Positions 1 through 5,674 of a stretch of 13,947 nt of DNA are shown piece after piece. Below the pieces are notes generated by a model, which saw only the letters and a list, made by a program, of their open reading frames with translations, did no database searches and was not told where the DNA came from. Within the stretch, counting starts at the first letter, position 1; every line of letters begins with the position of its first letter. A program made the position numbers and the translations under genes. The stretch is from contig CAIXOZ010000094.1 of the NCBI GenBank assembly GCA_903921295.1, positions 1-13,947 of the forward strand. Direction: 5' to 3'. The DNA is from an uncultured cyanobacterium. Its GTDB lineage: Bacteria; Cyanobacteriota; Cyanobacteriia; PCC-6307; Cyanobiaceae.

Positions 1-301
1 AACCCTTGATCGCCACCAGCACTTTGTCGCCGGGTTCGATCGTGTTGGCGAGGGTCGCCTCCATGGCGGCACTGCCGGTGCCGCTCATCGGAATCGTCAG
101 CCGGTTGTCGGTCTGCCAGGCGTAGCGGAGGAGTTCCTGCACTTCCCCCATCAGTTCCACATAGAGCGGATCCAGGTGACCGATCGGCATCCTCGACAGG
201 GCCTGGAGCACCGTGGGATGGGCATTGGAAGGCCCTGGCCCCAGCAACAGCCGTTCGGGCGTGGCGATGGGCCCGAGTTGGAGCCGATGACGATCGTTCA
301 C
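1..301 (-). CDS. Class V aminotransferase (serine/alanine-glyoxylate type), N-terminal part; 3' end outside window
   Basis: This is the first ~100 codons of a PLP-dependent class V aminotransferase of the alanine/serine-glyoxylate type. The frame is open to the window edge, so the 3' end is missing. Visible family motifs are LLLGPGPSNAHPTVL near residue 20, IGHLDPLYVELM near residue 40, and TIPMSGTGSAAMEATLAN near residues 70-90, the PLP-phosphate-binding loop region. The rest of the fold, including the Schiff-base lysine, lies outside. Such enzymes act in the cytoplasm in glyoxylate/photorespiratory metabolism. I placed the start at the GTG whose complement is 299-301, because no in-frame ATG lies upstream and the sequence before it is Pro/Ser-rich and unlike the family. 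No good ribosome site is visible, so the start is uncertain. It reads in the same direction as apcF, 249 bp downstream of it. Confidence 0.85.
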   Translation of the reverse strand, partial: MNDRHRLQLGPIATPERLLLGPGPSNAHPTVLQALSRMPIGHLDPLYVELMGEVQELLRYAWQTDNRLTIPMSGTGSAAMEATLANTIEPGDKVLVAIKG

Positions 302-550
302 GGGGGACAGGTGAAAAGAGGAACCGGAGGCTGGTGGGGCTGAATCAATGCATTCCAGGCAGCGGCACTGCTGGAGAAGCGGCAGGACGGGGAGGGGAAG
401 TGGATGACCACTTCACTCAGCCCCGGGAATCGCGCCAGAGCATGGCTGCGATCCTGCGACGGTCCGTTGAAAATCAGACAACGGGACCCGGTTGTCCAAG
501 ATTAGGAGCCGACCGTCCGGCCTCTCTGGGCAGCAGGGCTGCCGCGATCA
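302..550. other. Intergenic region between apcF and the aminotransferase
   Basis: This 249-bp spacer holds no convincing gene. A plus-strand reading frame crosses it and runs antisense into apcF, but its product is low-complexity and Arg/Gly-rich, as expected of a GC-rich shadow. The spacer should contain the aminotransferase promoter on the minus strand, but I could not pick a credible -35/-10 pair. A small inverted repeat lies near the apcF end and is listed separately. Confidence 0.6.
529..543 (-). terminator. Short hairpin just past the apcF stop
   Basis: GGCAGC and GCTGCC form a perfect 6-bp stem around a 3-nt loop, starting 7 nt after the apcF stop on the minus strand. No T-run follows, so it is at best a weak or processing-type 3' structure rather than a clear intrinsic terminator. 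Confidence 0.3.
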
Positions 551-1069
551 TCAGCGGGCGCGGACGTTGGTCGCGGCCAGACCGCGGCTCAGGTGATCGA
601 ATGGAGCCCGGGCGATGCGTGTGTCAGCGACACCGGCATCGGACAGCAGTTCACAGACGACATCACCGAGGAGGTTGATTCCGCGCACGGTGGGACCGGT
701 GGGAACGCCGAGGCTCTTGTAGGTGTCGTCCAGTCCGTTGAGAACGCGCTCGTTCAGGATCGTGGTGTCATCGGCCACGAGGGCGTAGCTGGCGTAGCGG
801 AGGAAATAATCCATGTCCCGCAGGCAGGCGGCCAGTCGGCGGGTTGTGTAGGCGTTTCCGCCCGGCAGCAGCAGCTCGGGATCCGAGAGCCAGAGACGCT
901 GACTGGCTTCGCGCACGATCTCGGTGGCCTCCCGGTTGATCAGCTCAACGGCGGCCAGGCGCACCGCCGACTCGTTGTAGTAACCGGAGATGCGATCGAT
1001 GGCATCCCGATCGAGGTAACGGCCGAGCTGGTCGTAGCGCCCGATCAGACCGCTGATGGCATCACGCAT
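551..1069 (-). CDS. apcF: Allophycocyanin beta-18 subunit (phycobilisome core)
   Basis: ApcF replaces one beta subunit in the phycobilisome core trimer that also holds ApcE, and helps pass excitation energy toward the photosystems. The protein has 172 aa, close to the usual ~169. The N-terminus MRDAISGLIGRYDQLGRYLD is ApcF-like rather than ApcB-like. Cys82, in RRLAACLRDMDYFLRY, is the phycocyanobilin attachment site. Asn72, in PGGNAYTTRR, matches the asparagine methylated in beta-type subunits. LDDTYKSLGVPTGPTVRGI and the C-terminal PFDHLSRGL also fit the beta-18 type. It starts at an ATG without an obvious ribosome site. It is divergent from glnA, with about 300 bp between starts. It stands alone, not in an apcAB or rod operon, which is normal for apcF. 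The last residues (ATNVRAR) are basic. Confidence 0.9.
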   Translation of the reverse strand: MRDAISGLIGRYDQLGRYLDRDAIDRISGYYNESAVRLAAVELINREATEIVREASQRLWLSDPELLLPGGNAYTTRRLAACLRDMDYFLRYASYALVADDTTILNERVLNGLDDTYKSLGVPTGPTVRGINLLGDVVCELLSDAGVADTRIARAPFDHLSRGLAATNVRAR

Positions 1070-1189
1070 GGCTGGAAGACGCTGGCAACAGCGCAGAGTG
1101 GCAGTCGTCCTCGGAAGCTAACACCATCAATCCGTGAGATCCCAGACAAGGCAGGGGTTTTCGGCAATTTGACAGAAACAGTTACGCAA

Positions 1190-1207
1190 GCCTGTGGGCA
1201 CACAGGC
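1190..1207. repeat. Perfect inverted repeat (7-bp arms, 4-nt spacer) upstream of glnA
   Basis: GCCTGTG and CACAGGC are exact reverse complements separated by GGCA. The site lies 78 bp upstream of the NtcA box and 121 bp upstream of the apcF start on the other strand. The form suits a dimeric repressor or activator operator, or a small hairpin if it is transcribed. No T-run follows on either strand. No specific regulator can be named from the sequence. Confidence 0.5.
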
Positions 1208-1284
1208 ACCGGCTTCGAGCGGGCGCCACCACGGAGCAGCCAGCCGGCACGGGCAAGTCGGGAAGCTGGCTCGTGGCGGTTTCT

Positions 1285-1327
1285 GTTACGGCTGATACAA
1301 AAAGCTGGTGGGTCGGCTCCTTACCTT
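1285..1327 (+). promoter_or_regulatory. NtcA-activated glnA promoter (NtcA box plus -10)
   Basis: GTT at 1285-1287, eight bases, then TAC at 1296-1298 gives GTT-N8-TAC, one base from the NtcA consensus GTA-N8-TAC. After 23 bp comes TACCTT (1322-1327), matching the TAN3T -10 form. Known class II NtcA promoters place the -10 about 20-24 bp downstream of the box, which replaces the -35. Transcription would start near 1334, leaving a leader of about 35 nt. NtcA activates glnA under nitrogen limitation in response to 2-oxoglutarate. Sequence, spacing and gene agree, but this has not been tested here. Confidence 0.8.
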
Positions 1328-1368
1328 CCCCCCAAGTCCGTCCAGGGGCGGCACCCTTCATGAAAGTC

Positions 1369-2787
1369 ATGGCGAAAACAGCCCAGGACGTCCTGCGTCA
1401 GATCAAGGACGAGGCGATCGAGCTCATCGATCTCAAATTCACCGACCTGCATGGCAAGTGGCAGCACCTGACCGTGCATGCCGATCTGATTGATGCCGAA
1501 GCCTTCAGCGAAGGTCTGGCCTTCGACGGTTCATCGATCCGCGGCTGGAAGGCGATCAACGAATCGGACATGGCGATGGTGCCCGATCCCAGCACCGCCT
1601 GGATCGATCCCTTCTACAGCCTGCGCACCCTGAGCCTGATCTGCTCAATCCAGGAGCCTCGCAGCGGTCAGCCCTATGGCCGCTGTCCCCGGGCCCTCGC
1701 CCAGAAAGCCCTCGACCACCTCGCCTCCACCGGCCTGGCCGATACCGCCTACTTCGGGCCGGAACCGGAATTTTTTGTCTTCGATGACGTTCGCTACAAC
1801 TCCAGCGCCGGAGGCAGCTTCTACCAGGTGGATTCGATCGAAGCCCCCTGGAACACCGCCCGGCTTGAAGAGGGTGGCAACCTGGCCTACAAGATCCAGC
1901 TGAAGGAGGGCTACTTCCCTGTCGCCCCGAACGACACCCTCCAGGACATGCGCAGCGAAATGCTGCTGACCATGGCCCAGCTTGGGGTGCCGATCGAGAA
2001 ACACCATCACGAAGTCGCCACCGCCCAGCACGAGCTCGGCATGAAGTTCGCCGAGCTGATCAGCGCTGCGGACAACGTGATGATCTACAAATACGTTGTG
2101 CGTAACGTCGCCAAGAAATACGGCCGCACAGCCACCTTCATGCCGAAGCCTGTGTTCGCCGATAACGGCAGCGGCATGCATGTGCACCAGAGTCTCTGGA
2201 AGCTGGGCCAACCCCTGTTCTTCGGCGAAGGCACCTACGCCAATCTTTCCCAGACCGCCCGCTGGTACATCGGTGGCCTGCTCAAGCACGCCCCCTCGTT
2301 CCTGGCGTTCACCAACCCGACCACGAACAGTTACAAGCGGCTGGTCCCCGGCTTCGAGGCACCGGTGAATCTTGTCTATTCGCAGGGCAACCGCTCGGCG
2401 GCCGTGCGGATTCCGCTCACCGGCCCCAGCCCCAAGGCCAAACGTCTGGAGTTCCGCTCCGGCGATGCCCTGGCCAACCCCTACATCTCCTTCGCCGCCA
2501 TGTTGATGGCCGGTCTGGATGGAATCAGGAATCAGATCGACCCCGGCGATGGCACGGACGTTGATCTGTTCGAGCTCCCGGCCGAGGAACTGGCCAGGAT
2601 CTCCACGGTCCCCTCATCGCTGAACGGAGCGCTTGAGGCACTCAAGGCCGATCACGACTATCTGCTGGAAGGTGGCGTCTTCACCGAGGACTTCATCAAC
2701 AACTGGATCGATCTGAAGTACGAGGAGGTGCAGCAGCTGCGCCAGCGGCCCCACCCCCACGAATTCACCATGTACTACGACGCCTGA
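1369..2787 (+). CDS. glnA: Glutamine synthetase type I
   Basis: GlnA makes glutamine from glutamate, ammonia and ATP in the cytoplasm, the entry step of the GS-GOGAT cycle. The protein has 472 aa, as usual for GSI. Motifs in order: FDGSSIRGW with latch Asp53; FGPEPEFFVFDD with two metal glutamates; HHHE (Glu215) and QHE (Glu222); KPVFADNGSGMHVHQS with the active-site His; GFEAPVNLVYSQGNRSA; and PSPKAKRLEFR. The residue matching the adenylylated Tyr of enterobacterial GS is Phe401 (VDLFELPAEE). Cyanobacterial GS is instead controlled by small inactivating proteins and NtcA. The ATG at 1369 gives the family N-terminus MAKTAQDVL. An ATG at 1360 (MKVMAKT) sits better behind AGGGG at 1344-1348 and cannot be excluded. 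The frame stays open upstream to 1273, but that crosses the promoter. Oddity: one Gly is missing between Glu215 and Glu222 (see findings). Confidence 0.97.
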   Translation: MAKTAQDVLRQIKDEAIELIDLKFTDLHGKWQHLTVHADLIDAEAFSEGLAFDGSSIRGWKAINESDMAMVPDPSTAWIDPFYSLRTLSLICSIQEPRSGQPYGRCPRALAQKALDHLASTGLADTAYFGPEPEFFVFDDVRYNSSAGGSFYQVDSIEAPWNTARLEEGGNLAYKIQLKEGYFPVAPNDTLQDMRSEMLLTMAQLGVPIEKHHHEVATAQHELGMKFAELISAADNVMIYKYVVRNVAKKYGRTATFMPKPVFADNGSGMHVHQSLWKLGQPLFFGEGTYANLSQTARWYIGGLLKHAPSFLAFTNPTTNSYKRLVPGFEAPVNLVYSQGNRSAAVRIPLTGPSPKAKRLEFRSGDALANPYISFAAMLMAGLDGIRNQIDPGDGTDVDLFELPAEELARISTVPSSLNGALEALKADHDYLLEGGVFTEDFINNWIDLKYEEVQQLRQRPHPHEFTMYYDA

Positions 2788-2801
2788 ACCTGGCCTGGCC
2801 T

Positions 2802-2815
2802 GCGCGCTTTCGCGC
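2802..2815 (+). repeat. GC inverted repeat in the glnA 3' region
   Basis: GCGCG, CTTT, CGCGC form a 5-bp stem with a 4-nt loop, 14 nt after the glnA stop. It lies upstream of the stronger terminator and lacks its own T-run. It may assist 3' end stability, or may be a chance GC palindrome. Confidence 0.3.
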
Positions 2816-2853
2816 GAAGCCGCTGCAGGTCCATGCCATCGGGCTGCCTCATG

Positions 2854-2878
2854 GCCCCGGCACCAGCCGGGGCTTTCT
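2854..2878 (+). terminator. Intrinsic terminator of glnA
   Basis: GCCCCGGC (2854-2861) and GCCGGGGC (2866-2873) form a perfect 8-bp GC-rich stem with an ACCA loop, followed directly by TTTCT. The orientation fits termination of glnA on the plus strand. The same stem begins about 9 nt past the stop of the converging 99-aa gene, so it may also mark that transcript's end, although no T-run follows on that strand. Confidence 0.8.
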
Positions 2879-2882
2879 GCTG

Positions 2883-3182
2883 TCAGAACGATCCGAGCGA
2901 ACGCCGCACCATCGCCAGATCCGAGCGCTGCAGGCGCTGTTGCCTGGCGTGGCGAAGGGCCCAGGCGCGCTGCTGGGCCAGACCGCTCGCCCCTTCAGCC
3001 GGATCCGGGTGACGCCGGATCTGGGCCAGTCGGGCCTGATGTTGACGGGCCTCGCGGCGCCGCAGGCGGATCATGCCGACCATCTCCGGATCGACACGAA
3101 CGACGTCGCCGTGGGGGGATGGGCTGGGGCCAACCGAGCGCCCATCGCCGGTGCCGACCTGGGGGGTGTTGAAGGTGTCCAT
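2883..3182 (-). CDS. Conserved-looking Arg/Gln-rich small protein, unknown function
   Basis: This is a 99-aa protein of unknown function. The N-terminus (MDTFNTPQVGTGDGRSVG) is Gly/Pro-rich and probably flexible. PSPHGDVVRVDPEMVGMIRL follows at about residues 21-40. Residues 40-90 form a strongly basic, Arg/Gln/Ala-rich stretch that should be helical, with repeated RR, RQ and QQR clusters, ending in MVRRSLGSF. I see no membrane segment, signal peptide, Cys motif or catalytic signature. The basic helix could bind nucleic acid or an acidic partner, but that is a guess. The ATG at 3182 has AGAGG 7 nt upstream. A longer frame to 3278 exists, but its extra residues look non-coding. The gene converges on glnA and diverges from the methyltransferase, so it is probably monocistronic. 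Confidence 0.6.
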   Translation of the reverse strand: MDTFNTPQVGTGDGRSVGPSPSPHGDVVRVDPEMVGMIRLRRREARQHQARLAQIRRHPDPAEGASGLAQQRAWALRHARQQRLQRSDLAMVRRSLGSF

Positions 3183-3197
3183 GGCTGGACCTCTGAG

Positions 3198-3226
3198 TTG
3201 ATACCAGTCTGTAGCAACGGCGACAA
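3198..3226 (-). promoter_or_regulatory. Candidate promoter for the 99-aa gene
   Basis: On the minus strand TTGTCG (complement of 3221-3226) and TATCAA (complement of 3198-3203) are separated by exactly 17 bp, with four of six matches to each sigma-70 hexamer. Against it, the predicted start of transcription leaves a leader of only about 9 nt before the ATG at 3182, which would clip the ribosome site. Treat as tentative. Confidence 0.3.
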
Positions 3227-3300
3227 AACGGCTGGTTTCGGTGCATGCGTCAACGGGTTTTCGCCGACACCTCTCCATGCGCCGGGCTACGGCAGCAGCG

Positions 3301-3327
3301 CTGACACGGCTGGGCTCGCCGCGTCAG
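3301..3327. repeat. Near-perfect inverted repeat upstream of the methyltransferase
   Basis: CTGACACGGC and GCCGCGTCAG pair over 9 of 10 positions (one A/C mismatch) around a 7-nt loop. The site lies about 50 bp before the methyltransferase ATG at 3379, in the divergent spacer. It could be an operator or a leader hairpin. No T-run follows on either strand, so it is not an intrinsic terminator. Confidence 0.4.
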
Positions 3328-3378
3328 CCACGACTGGGGGGTGCGATCCGTTGGAATAGGCGTCCAGCTAGCGACCCG

Positions 3379-4440
3379 ATGGCCGATCCGCTCACCCGCC
3401 TGGCCTACCAGACCCTTCAGACCGGCAAGAGCCTGATGGGCCTCGCCCACAAGGAGGTGAGCACCCGACTGATGGAAGCCCTGGCTCCTGACGGCTCGCC
3501 ACGCACGGTGCCGATGGATCCCAAGACCATGGTGGCCCTGCGCTCGTCGATGGATCGCCTCGTGGCCATCGACTGGGAGCAGGCGGAACGTGGTCTCTAT
3601 TCCACCGCGCTGCTCTTCGATGCTCCCTGGCTCGACTGGGCCAGTCGCTATCCCCTGATCTGGCTGGACATGCCGTCCACCTGGAAACGGCGCCAGGAGC
3701 GACGCGTGCGCGATCTTCCCGAGCACGTTGATCCCTCCGACTATCCGGACTACTACCTCCAGAACTTTCACCATCAGACCGATGGCTATCTGAGTGACCA
3801 TTCAGCGTCGCTCTATGACCTGCAGGTCGAGATCCTGTTCAACGGCACGGCCGATCCGATGCGACGCCGCATCCTGGCCCCCCTGCTCCAGGGCCTCGAG
3901 GCCTTCAGCGGCCGGCCATCGGGTCAGATCCGGGTTCTTGATGTGGCCACCGGGACAGGCCGTACCCTTCGTCAACTGCGTGGTGCGATGCCGCGCGCCC
4001 AGCTGATCGGTCTCGACCTCTCGGCCGCCTATCTGCGTCAGGCGAACCGTTGGCTCTCAGCTCTGCCGGGTGAACTGCCGCAGCTGGTTCAGGGCAACGC
4101 CACGGCCATGCCTTTTGGTGAGGCCACCGTGCAGGCCGTCACCTGTGTCTTCCTGCTGCACGAATTGCCGCGTGAAGCCCGTCAGGACGTTCTTCAGGAG
4201 GCCTATCGCGTTCTGGAACCGGGCGGCGTCCTGGTGTTGGCCGATTCCGTGCAACTGGCGGATTCGCCTCAGTTTGCATCGGTCATGGAAAATTTCAGGC
4301 GTGCCTTTCACGAACCTTTCTATCGCGATTACATCAGCGATGACATTGATCAGCGTCTTTCCGCTGCCGGTTTTGAAGCGATTGCAGCTGAAAGCCATTT
4401 CATGACGCGGATCTGGTCGGCCCGCAAGCCAGTCCGCTAG
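3379..4440 (+). CDS. Class I SAM-dependent methyltransferase, substrate unknown
   Basis: This 353-aa protein has a Rossmann-type methyltransferase domain in its second half. Motif I is VLDVATGTGRT (residues 187-197). The acidic end of strand 2 is IGLDLS (Asp213). QGNATAMPF (239-247) is the motif II region, and EPGGVLVLAD (280-289) is the post-II/III region. This layout resembles UbiE/COQ5-like small-molecule methyltransferases. The N-terminal ~180 residues are not typical of a bare methyltransferase. They are Trp/Tyr-rich (WLDWASRYPLIWLDMPSTWK, then DYPDYYLQNFHHQTDGYLS at 121-139) and may bind a substrate or membrane surface. Residues 83-99 are hydrophobic but not a clear helix span. The ATG at 3379 (MADPLTRLAYQTLQTGKSLMG) was chosen because the upstream in-frame extension to 3241 is Arg-rich and crosses the divergent spacer. 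The substrate cannot be named from sequence. Confidence 0.85.
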   Translation: MADPLTRLAYQTLQTGKSLMGLAHKEVSTRLMEALAPDGSPRTVPMDPKTMVALRSSMDRLVAIDWEQAERGLYSTALLFDAPWLDWASRYPLIWLDMPSTWKRRQERRVRDLPEHVDPSDYPDYYLQNFHHQTDGYLSDHSASLYDLQVEILFNGTADPMRRRILAPLLQGLEAFSGRPSGQIRVLDVATGTGRTLRQLRGAMPRAQLIGLDLSAAYLRQANRWLSALPGELPQLVQGNATAMPFGEATVQAVTCVFLLHELPREARQDVLQEAYRVLEPGGVLVLADSVQLADSPQFASVMENFRRAFHEPFYRDYISDDIDQRLSAAGFEAIAAESHFMTRIWSARKPVR

Positions 4441-4502
4441 CTGGCTGGCCATGCGCGTCCCATTCCGTTCGATAGGGTCGGGCAATCAAAGAGTTCAAGG
4501 CC

Positions 4503-4931
4503 ATGGCCAATCCGTTCCGGCTCCGATGGCTGGACGGCTGGACCTTCCAGACCGTCCTGATGGAAGGTGATGTGCAGGTTGAGGCTCGCGGTTTCGGGAT
4601 CTGCCTGCGCACCCGTCTCCGGAACGGCGAAACCCCCCGCAGTGCCGCCGACCGTCTGGTGCTCGAGGAAGATCGTCGCCGCCGCTCCCTCCATCATGCC
4701 TGGCTCCGAGGCCAGGCCCTGGCCGAGCCCGCCGAGCTCGGCAGCCTTCCTGGCGCACGGCCGGATCTTCCCTCGCCGAACAGCACCGGCGCTGATCCGG
4801 CCAGCGATCTTCTTCAGGCCGATGCCGGAGAGATCGACAGGCCCGATCCGTTCCAGAGCTCGGAGTCAGACAGGGAGTCGCAAGCGTTCTCGGAACCCAG
4901 GGACTCCGTCTTCAGTCGTGGTGCCTCCTGA
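4503..4931 (+). CDS. Two-part protein of unknown function (globular N-terminus, acidic Ser/Asp-rich tail)
   Basis: This 142-aa protein is not one I can assign. Residues 1-75 look folded and conserved: RLRWLDGWTFQTVLMEGDVQ and VEARGFGICLRTRLRNGE look like a beta-rich stretch, then a charged helix (SAADRLVLEEDRRRRSLHHAWL). From about residue 80 the sequence becomes low-complexity, rich in Ser, Asp, Glu and Pro, and is probably disordered. There is no signal peptide or membrane helix. The ATG follows a weak AAGG at 4497-4500, and a TAGGGT -10-like element lies at 4474-4479. It starts 62 nt after the methyltransferase stop on the same strand, so the two may be co-transcribed. Frames on both strands are open here, but only this one has a protein-like N-terminal half. 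Confidence 0.65.
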   Translation: MANPFRLRWLDGWTFQTVLMEGDVQVEARGFGICLRTRLRNGETPRSAADRLVLEEDRRRRSLHHAWLRGQALAEPAELGSLPGARPDLPSPNSTGADPASDLLQADAGEIDRPDPFQSSESDRESQAFSEPRDSVFSRGAS

Positions 4932-4941
4932 AGCAGCGACT

Positions 4942-4975
4942 GGCTGAAAAGCCATGGCACGTGCGCCATTCAGCC
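4942..4975. terminator. Interrupted hairpin between convergent genes
   Basis: GGCTGAA (4942-4948) pairs with TTCAGCC (4969-4975), and inside it TGGC pairs with GCCA, leaving a bulge of about 6 nt on one side. It lies between the stop at 4931 (plus) and the stop at 4970 (minus), overlapping the latter. Neither strand has a good T-run after the stem, so it is a weak candidate for a shared 3' structure. Confidence 0.35.
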
Positions 4976-5281
4976 AAGAAGCCGTGCCACCACCAGCCCC
5001 ACTCCCATCCAGCGCAGGGCATGCCAGAACCGGTCTGAGAAGGCCGTACCTGGAGTGAGGGATTGAGGCAGGGCTTCAAACAGCCGCTGGGCCAGAGCCA
5101 ACCGTTGCTGCAGGCGGCGGTTGGCGATTGAGGCACCACCGATGTCAGGTTGACGCGAACGTTCGGCCAGGGCGAACAGACGCGCGAACAGATGGGTCCA
5201 TCGCAGGGGTGGCAGCGGGCGCGTGTGTTGCACGGCTTTCTGCTGAGCGCGGAGGCCGGTTCGGCGGGAGGACAGGGCCAT
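4970..5281 (-). CDS. Small protein of unknown function with hydrophobic C-terminus
   Basis: This 103-aa protein is not assignable to a family. It is basic and Leu/Arg-rich. Residues 28-45 (LRWTHLFARLFALAERSR) and roughly 55-75 (ANRRLQQRLALAQRLFEAL) look like amphipathic helices. The end, FWHALRWMGVGLVVARLLG, is hydrophobic enough for a membrane-touching or tail-anchor segment, though short. The ATG at 5281 directly follows an in-frame GTG at 5284, and no strong ribosome site is visible. The start lies only about 18 bp from the divergent start at 5300, leaving little promoter space. Either its true start is further in, or the divergent promoters lie inside the coding regions. Coding status is likely but not certain. 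Confidence 0.5.
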   Translation of the reverse strand: MALSSRRTGLRAQQKAVQHTRPLPPLRWTHLFARLFALAERSRQPDIGGASIANRRLQQRLALAQRLFEALPQSLTPGTAFSDRFWHALRWMGVGLVVARLLG

Positions 5282-5299
5282 CACGCCAGGATGGGTCAG

Positions 5300-5674
5300 A
5301 TGCCGCGTTTCCGTCCAGTGTCTGTGATCAGCCGTTCCGATCCGTCCGACCCCTCAGTGGCAGCCAGCGATCCCTGGCCCCAGACCCCTGGGACCACCAG
5401 CTCCACCTGGCCCCCGGAGGCCCTGGAGCTGGCGATCGCTCTGCATCGCTGCCTGCAGGTCAGTGACCGTCAATGGCATGCGATGAAGCATCAGAAAGGA
5501 CGCCGCGGTGCCGAACAGATCAGCGCCGCGTTGGTGCATCTTCTGCACGATCCCAGGGGGGTGATCAGCGGCAACCCGGAACGACGCGCTGAGACGATCG
5601 CCCTGCTCGACAACGCACTGGCCTGGCTCCGCGGTGACCTGAAGGATCCCGGTTGCCCGAGTCATGGGCGCTGA
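5300..5674 (+). CDS. DUF6439-like cyanobacterial protein, unknown function
   Basis: This 124-aa protein has a variable, Ser/Pro-rich N-terminus (about residues 1-35) and then a compact helical domain. The domain includes ALELAIALHRCLQVSDRQWH, RRGAEQISAALVHLL and ETIALLDNALAWLRGDLKDP, ending CPSHGR. The helical repeat and the ending KDPGCPSHG resemble a small cyanobacterial family that I recall as DUF6439. That recollection should be confirmed by profile search, and no function is known to me. I chose the ATG at 5300 because AGG at 5288-5290 lies at suitable spacing. An ATG at 5291 in the same frame is too close to that site. The frame extends further upstream to 5150, but there it is antisense to the preceding gene. 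Its 3' end overlaps the RsbW-like gene tail-to-tail by 13 bp. Confidence 0.7.
   Translation: MPRFRPVSVISRSDPSDPSVAASDPWPQTPGTTSSTWPPEALELAIALHRCLQVSDRQWHAMKHQKGRRGAEQISAALVHLLHDPRGVISGNPERRAETIALLDNALAWLRGDLKDPGCPSHGR

Larger units (their letters stand above)
1070..1368. promoter_or_regulatory. Divergent apcF/glnA control region
   Basis: This 299-bp spacer separates two divergent genes. The glnA side holds the NtcA box and -10 element listed separately. The middle holds an 18-bp perfect inverted repeat. A perfect TTGACA at 1169-1174 on the plus strand has no usable -10 at 16-19 bp. On the apcF side a weak TAGCTT (minus strand, complement of 1115-1120) could be a -10, but no -35 accompanies it. 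Long reading frames crossing the spacer on both strands look like GC-rich shadows. Confidence 0.6.

Noticed and set aside
334..678. 114-aa plus-strand reading frame over the aminotransferase/apcF spacer
   Set aside because: The product is Arg/Gly-rich low complexity, and its second half is antisense to the well-supported apcF.
1169..1174. Perfect TTGACA as a -35 element upstream of glnA
   Set aside because: No TA-containing -10 lies 16-19 bp downstream, and the NtcA-type promoter explains glnA better.
593..1363. 256-aa plus-strand reading frame across apcF and the glnA promoter
   Set aside because: It is antisense to apcF and runs through the NtcA promoter. It is a GC-rich shadow with no recognisable domain.
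1328..1368. Glutamine (glnA-type) riboswitch in the glnA leader
   Set aside because: The predicted leader is about 35 nt, too short for the three-stem aptamer, and I see no matching core.
1645..2289. 214-aa minus-strand frame inside glnA
   Set aside because: It is the mirror frame of glnA. Its His/Gly/Val-rich composition comes from complementing conserved glnA codons.
4567..4947. Alternative plus frame and two minus frames over the 142-aa gene
   Set aside because: Several frames are open only because of high GC. Only the frame starting at 4503 has a protein-like N-terminal domain.
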